In this document: positions 6,305 through 6,445 of the stretch, piece after piece
How positions within the stretch are numbered: position 1 is the first letter of the stretch
Layout of the letters: each line of letters begins with the position of its first letter
Assembly: GCA_934675095.1 (NCBI GenBank)
Contig: CAKUPC010000067.1
Coordinates: forward strand, 1-6,445
Direction: 5' to 3'
DNA length: 6,445 bases
DNA from: an uncultured Bacteroidales bacterium
Lineage (GTDB): Bacteria; Bacteroidota; Bacteroidia; Bacteroidales; UBA932
Translations under genes and position numbers: made by a program
Notes under the pieces: generated by a model
What the model was told of the DNA's origin: nothing
The model's database searches: none
What the model saw: only the letters and a program-made list of their open reading frames with translations

Positions 6305-6445
6305 AATTACGGCGGTCCCGTGCCGGCGATGATAAATCGAACCTTTTTGATAAGCGAGAGCAGTCCAAATTCATTTGAGACTGCCGAGCGCAAAAAAGTG
6401 GCGTATGAAATACGAACGATATATGATAATTTAGGGGTATATGAT
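6305..6445. other. Non-coding tail after dxr
   Basis: These 141 bases are more A+T-rich than the genes and carry no open frame with recognisable protein similarity. They contain the 56-base inverted repeat and a small palindrome CGTAT-GAA-ATACG at 6402-6414. An ATG at 6441 preceded by AGGGG could be the start of a next plus-strand gene, but only five bases remain. No intrinsic terminator for dxr is visible. Two minus-strand frames are open through this stretch, but their composition gives no support for a gene. Confidence 0.5.
6343..6398. repeat. 56-base imperfect inverted repeat, possible dispersed intergenic element
   Basis: Nested inverted arms lie downstream of dxr. The outer arms are CTTTTTG (6343-6349) and CAAAAAAG (6391-6398, one extra A). 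The inner arms GCAGTCCAAAT (6360-6370) and ATTTGAGACTGC (6373-6384) pair over 11 bp with one bulged A at 6378 and a very short TC loop (in practice the inner A-T pairs would open). Because T lies on the 5' side and A on the 3' side on both strands, it lacks the U tract of an intrinsic terminator. From memory, similar GATAAGCGAGAGCA...GCCGAGCGCAAAAA sequences recur between genes in Bacteroidales; this is unverified here. Confidence 0.5.

Noticed and set aside
6343..6398. Integron attC site or dxr intrinsic terminator
   Set aside because: There are no GTTRRRY/RYYAAC core sites at the ends and no cassette genes; the hairpin lacks a 3' T run on either strand.
6306..6445. Minus-strand open frame entering from the right edge and ending near 6306
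   Set aside because: About 45 codons without a stop, but it runs through the inverted repeat and another minus frame is also open here; the translation looks like read-through of the repeat rather than a protein end.
1..6445. CRISPR array, tRNA/rRNA gene, insertion sequence or phage genes
   Set aside because: I saw no regularly spaced direct repeats, no tRNA-like cloverleaf or rRNA sequence, no transposase or integrase motifs; nearly all bases are accounted for by housekeeping genes.

Overview
The window reads as a chromosomal housekeeping stretch from a member of the Bacteroidota, most likely Bacteroidales. The base composition is fairly G+C-rich (by eye mid to high fifties). The evidence for the group is a TTTG-N19-TAnnTTTG type promoter (the Bacteroides -33/-7 consensus), an almost complete lack of Shine-Dalgarno sequences with A-rich bases before several start codons, and protein sequences of Bacteroidales flavour. 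An Alistipes-like or related uncultured lineage would fit, but that is a guess.

Layout. Bases 1-741 (+) are the C-terminal 246 residues of a single-chain class I fumarate hydratase that starts upstream of the window. A strong hairpin at 763-806 with A and T tracts on both sides separates it from the convergent gene and can terminate transcription from both directions. Bases 4256 down to 818 (-) form a four-gene cluster in the order ruvX (yqgF), def, a phosphomannomutase/phosphoglucomutase, and a secreted M23 peptidase with a C-terminal LysM domain. The last two overlap by ATGA. From 4281 rightwards (+) a two-gene unit encodes a membrane-anchored LytM/M23-like protein and, 5 bases later, dxr (ispC). 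The last 141 bases (6305-6445) hold no convincing gene but contain a 56-base imperfect inverted repeat that looks like a dispersed intergenic element.

Function. The minus-strand genes combine nucleic-acid maintenance or rRNA processing (RuvX), removal of the formyl group from new proteins (Def), sugar-phosphate supply for glycans (hexose phosphomutase) and murein hydrolysis at the cell surface (M23-LysM). The plus-strand pair combines an envelope LytM-domain protein with the committed step of the MEP isoprenoid pathway, which ultimately supplies undecaprenyl carriers for cell-wall synthesis. An envelope theme therefore runs through the two divergent units, although each gene is individually ordinary.

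Points most worth a second look: the ruvX promoter sits so close to the start codon that the mRNA should be leaderless or nearly so, and its -33 box lies inside the first codons of the divergent gene; the second M23 protein has lost one zinc-ligand histidine (Arg in place of the second His of HxH); and the inverted repeat lies after dxr. I found no CRISPR array, mobile element, phage or defence genes, or evident new multi-gene system.
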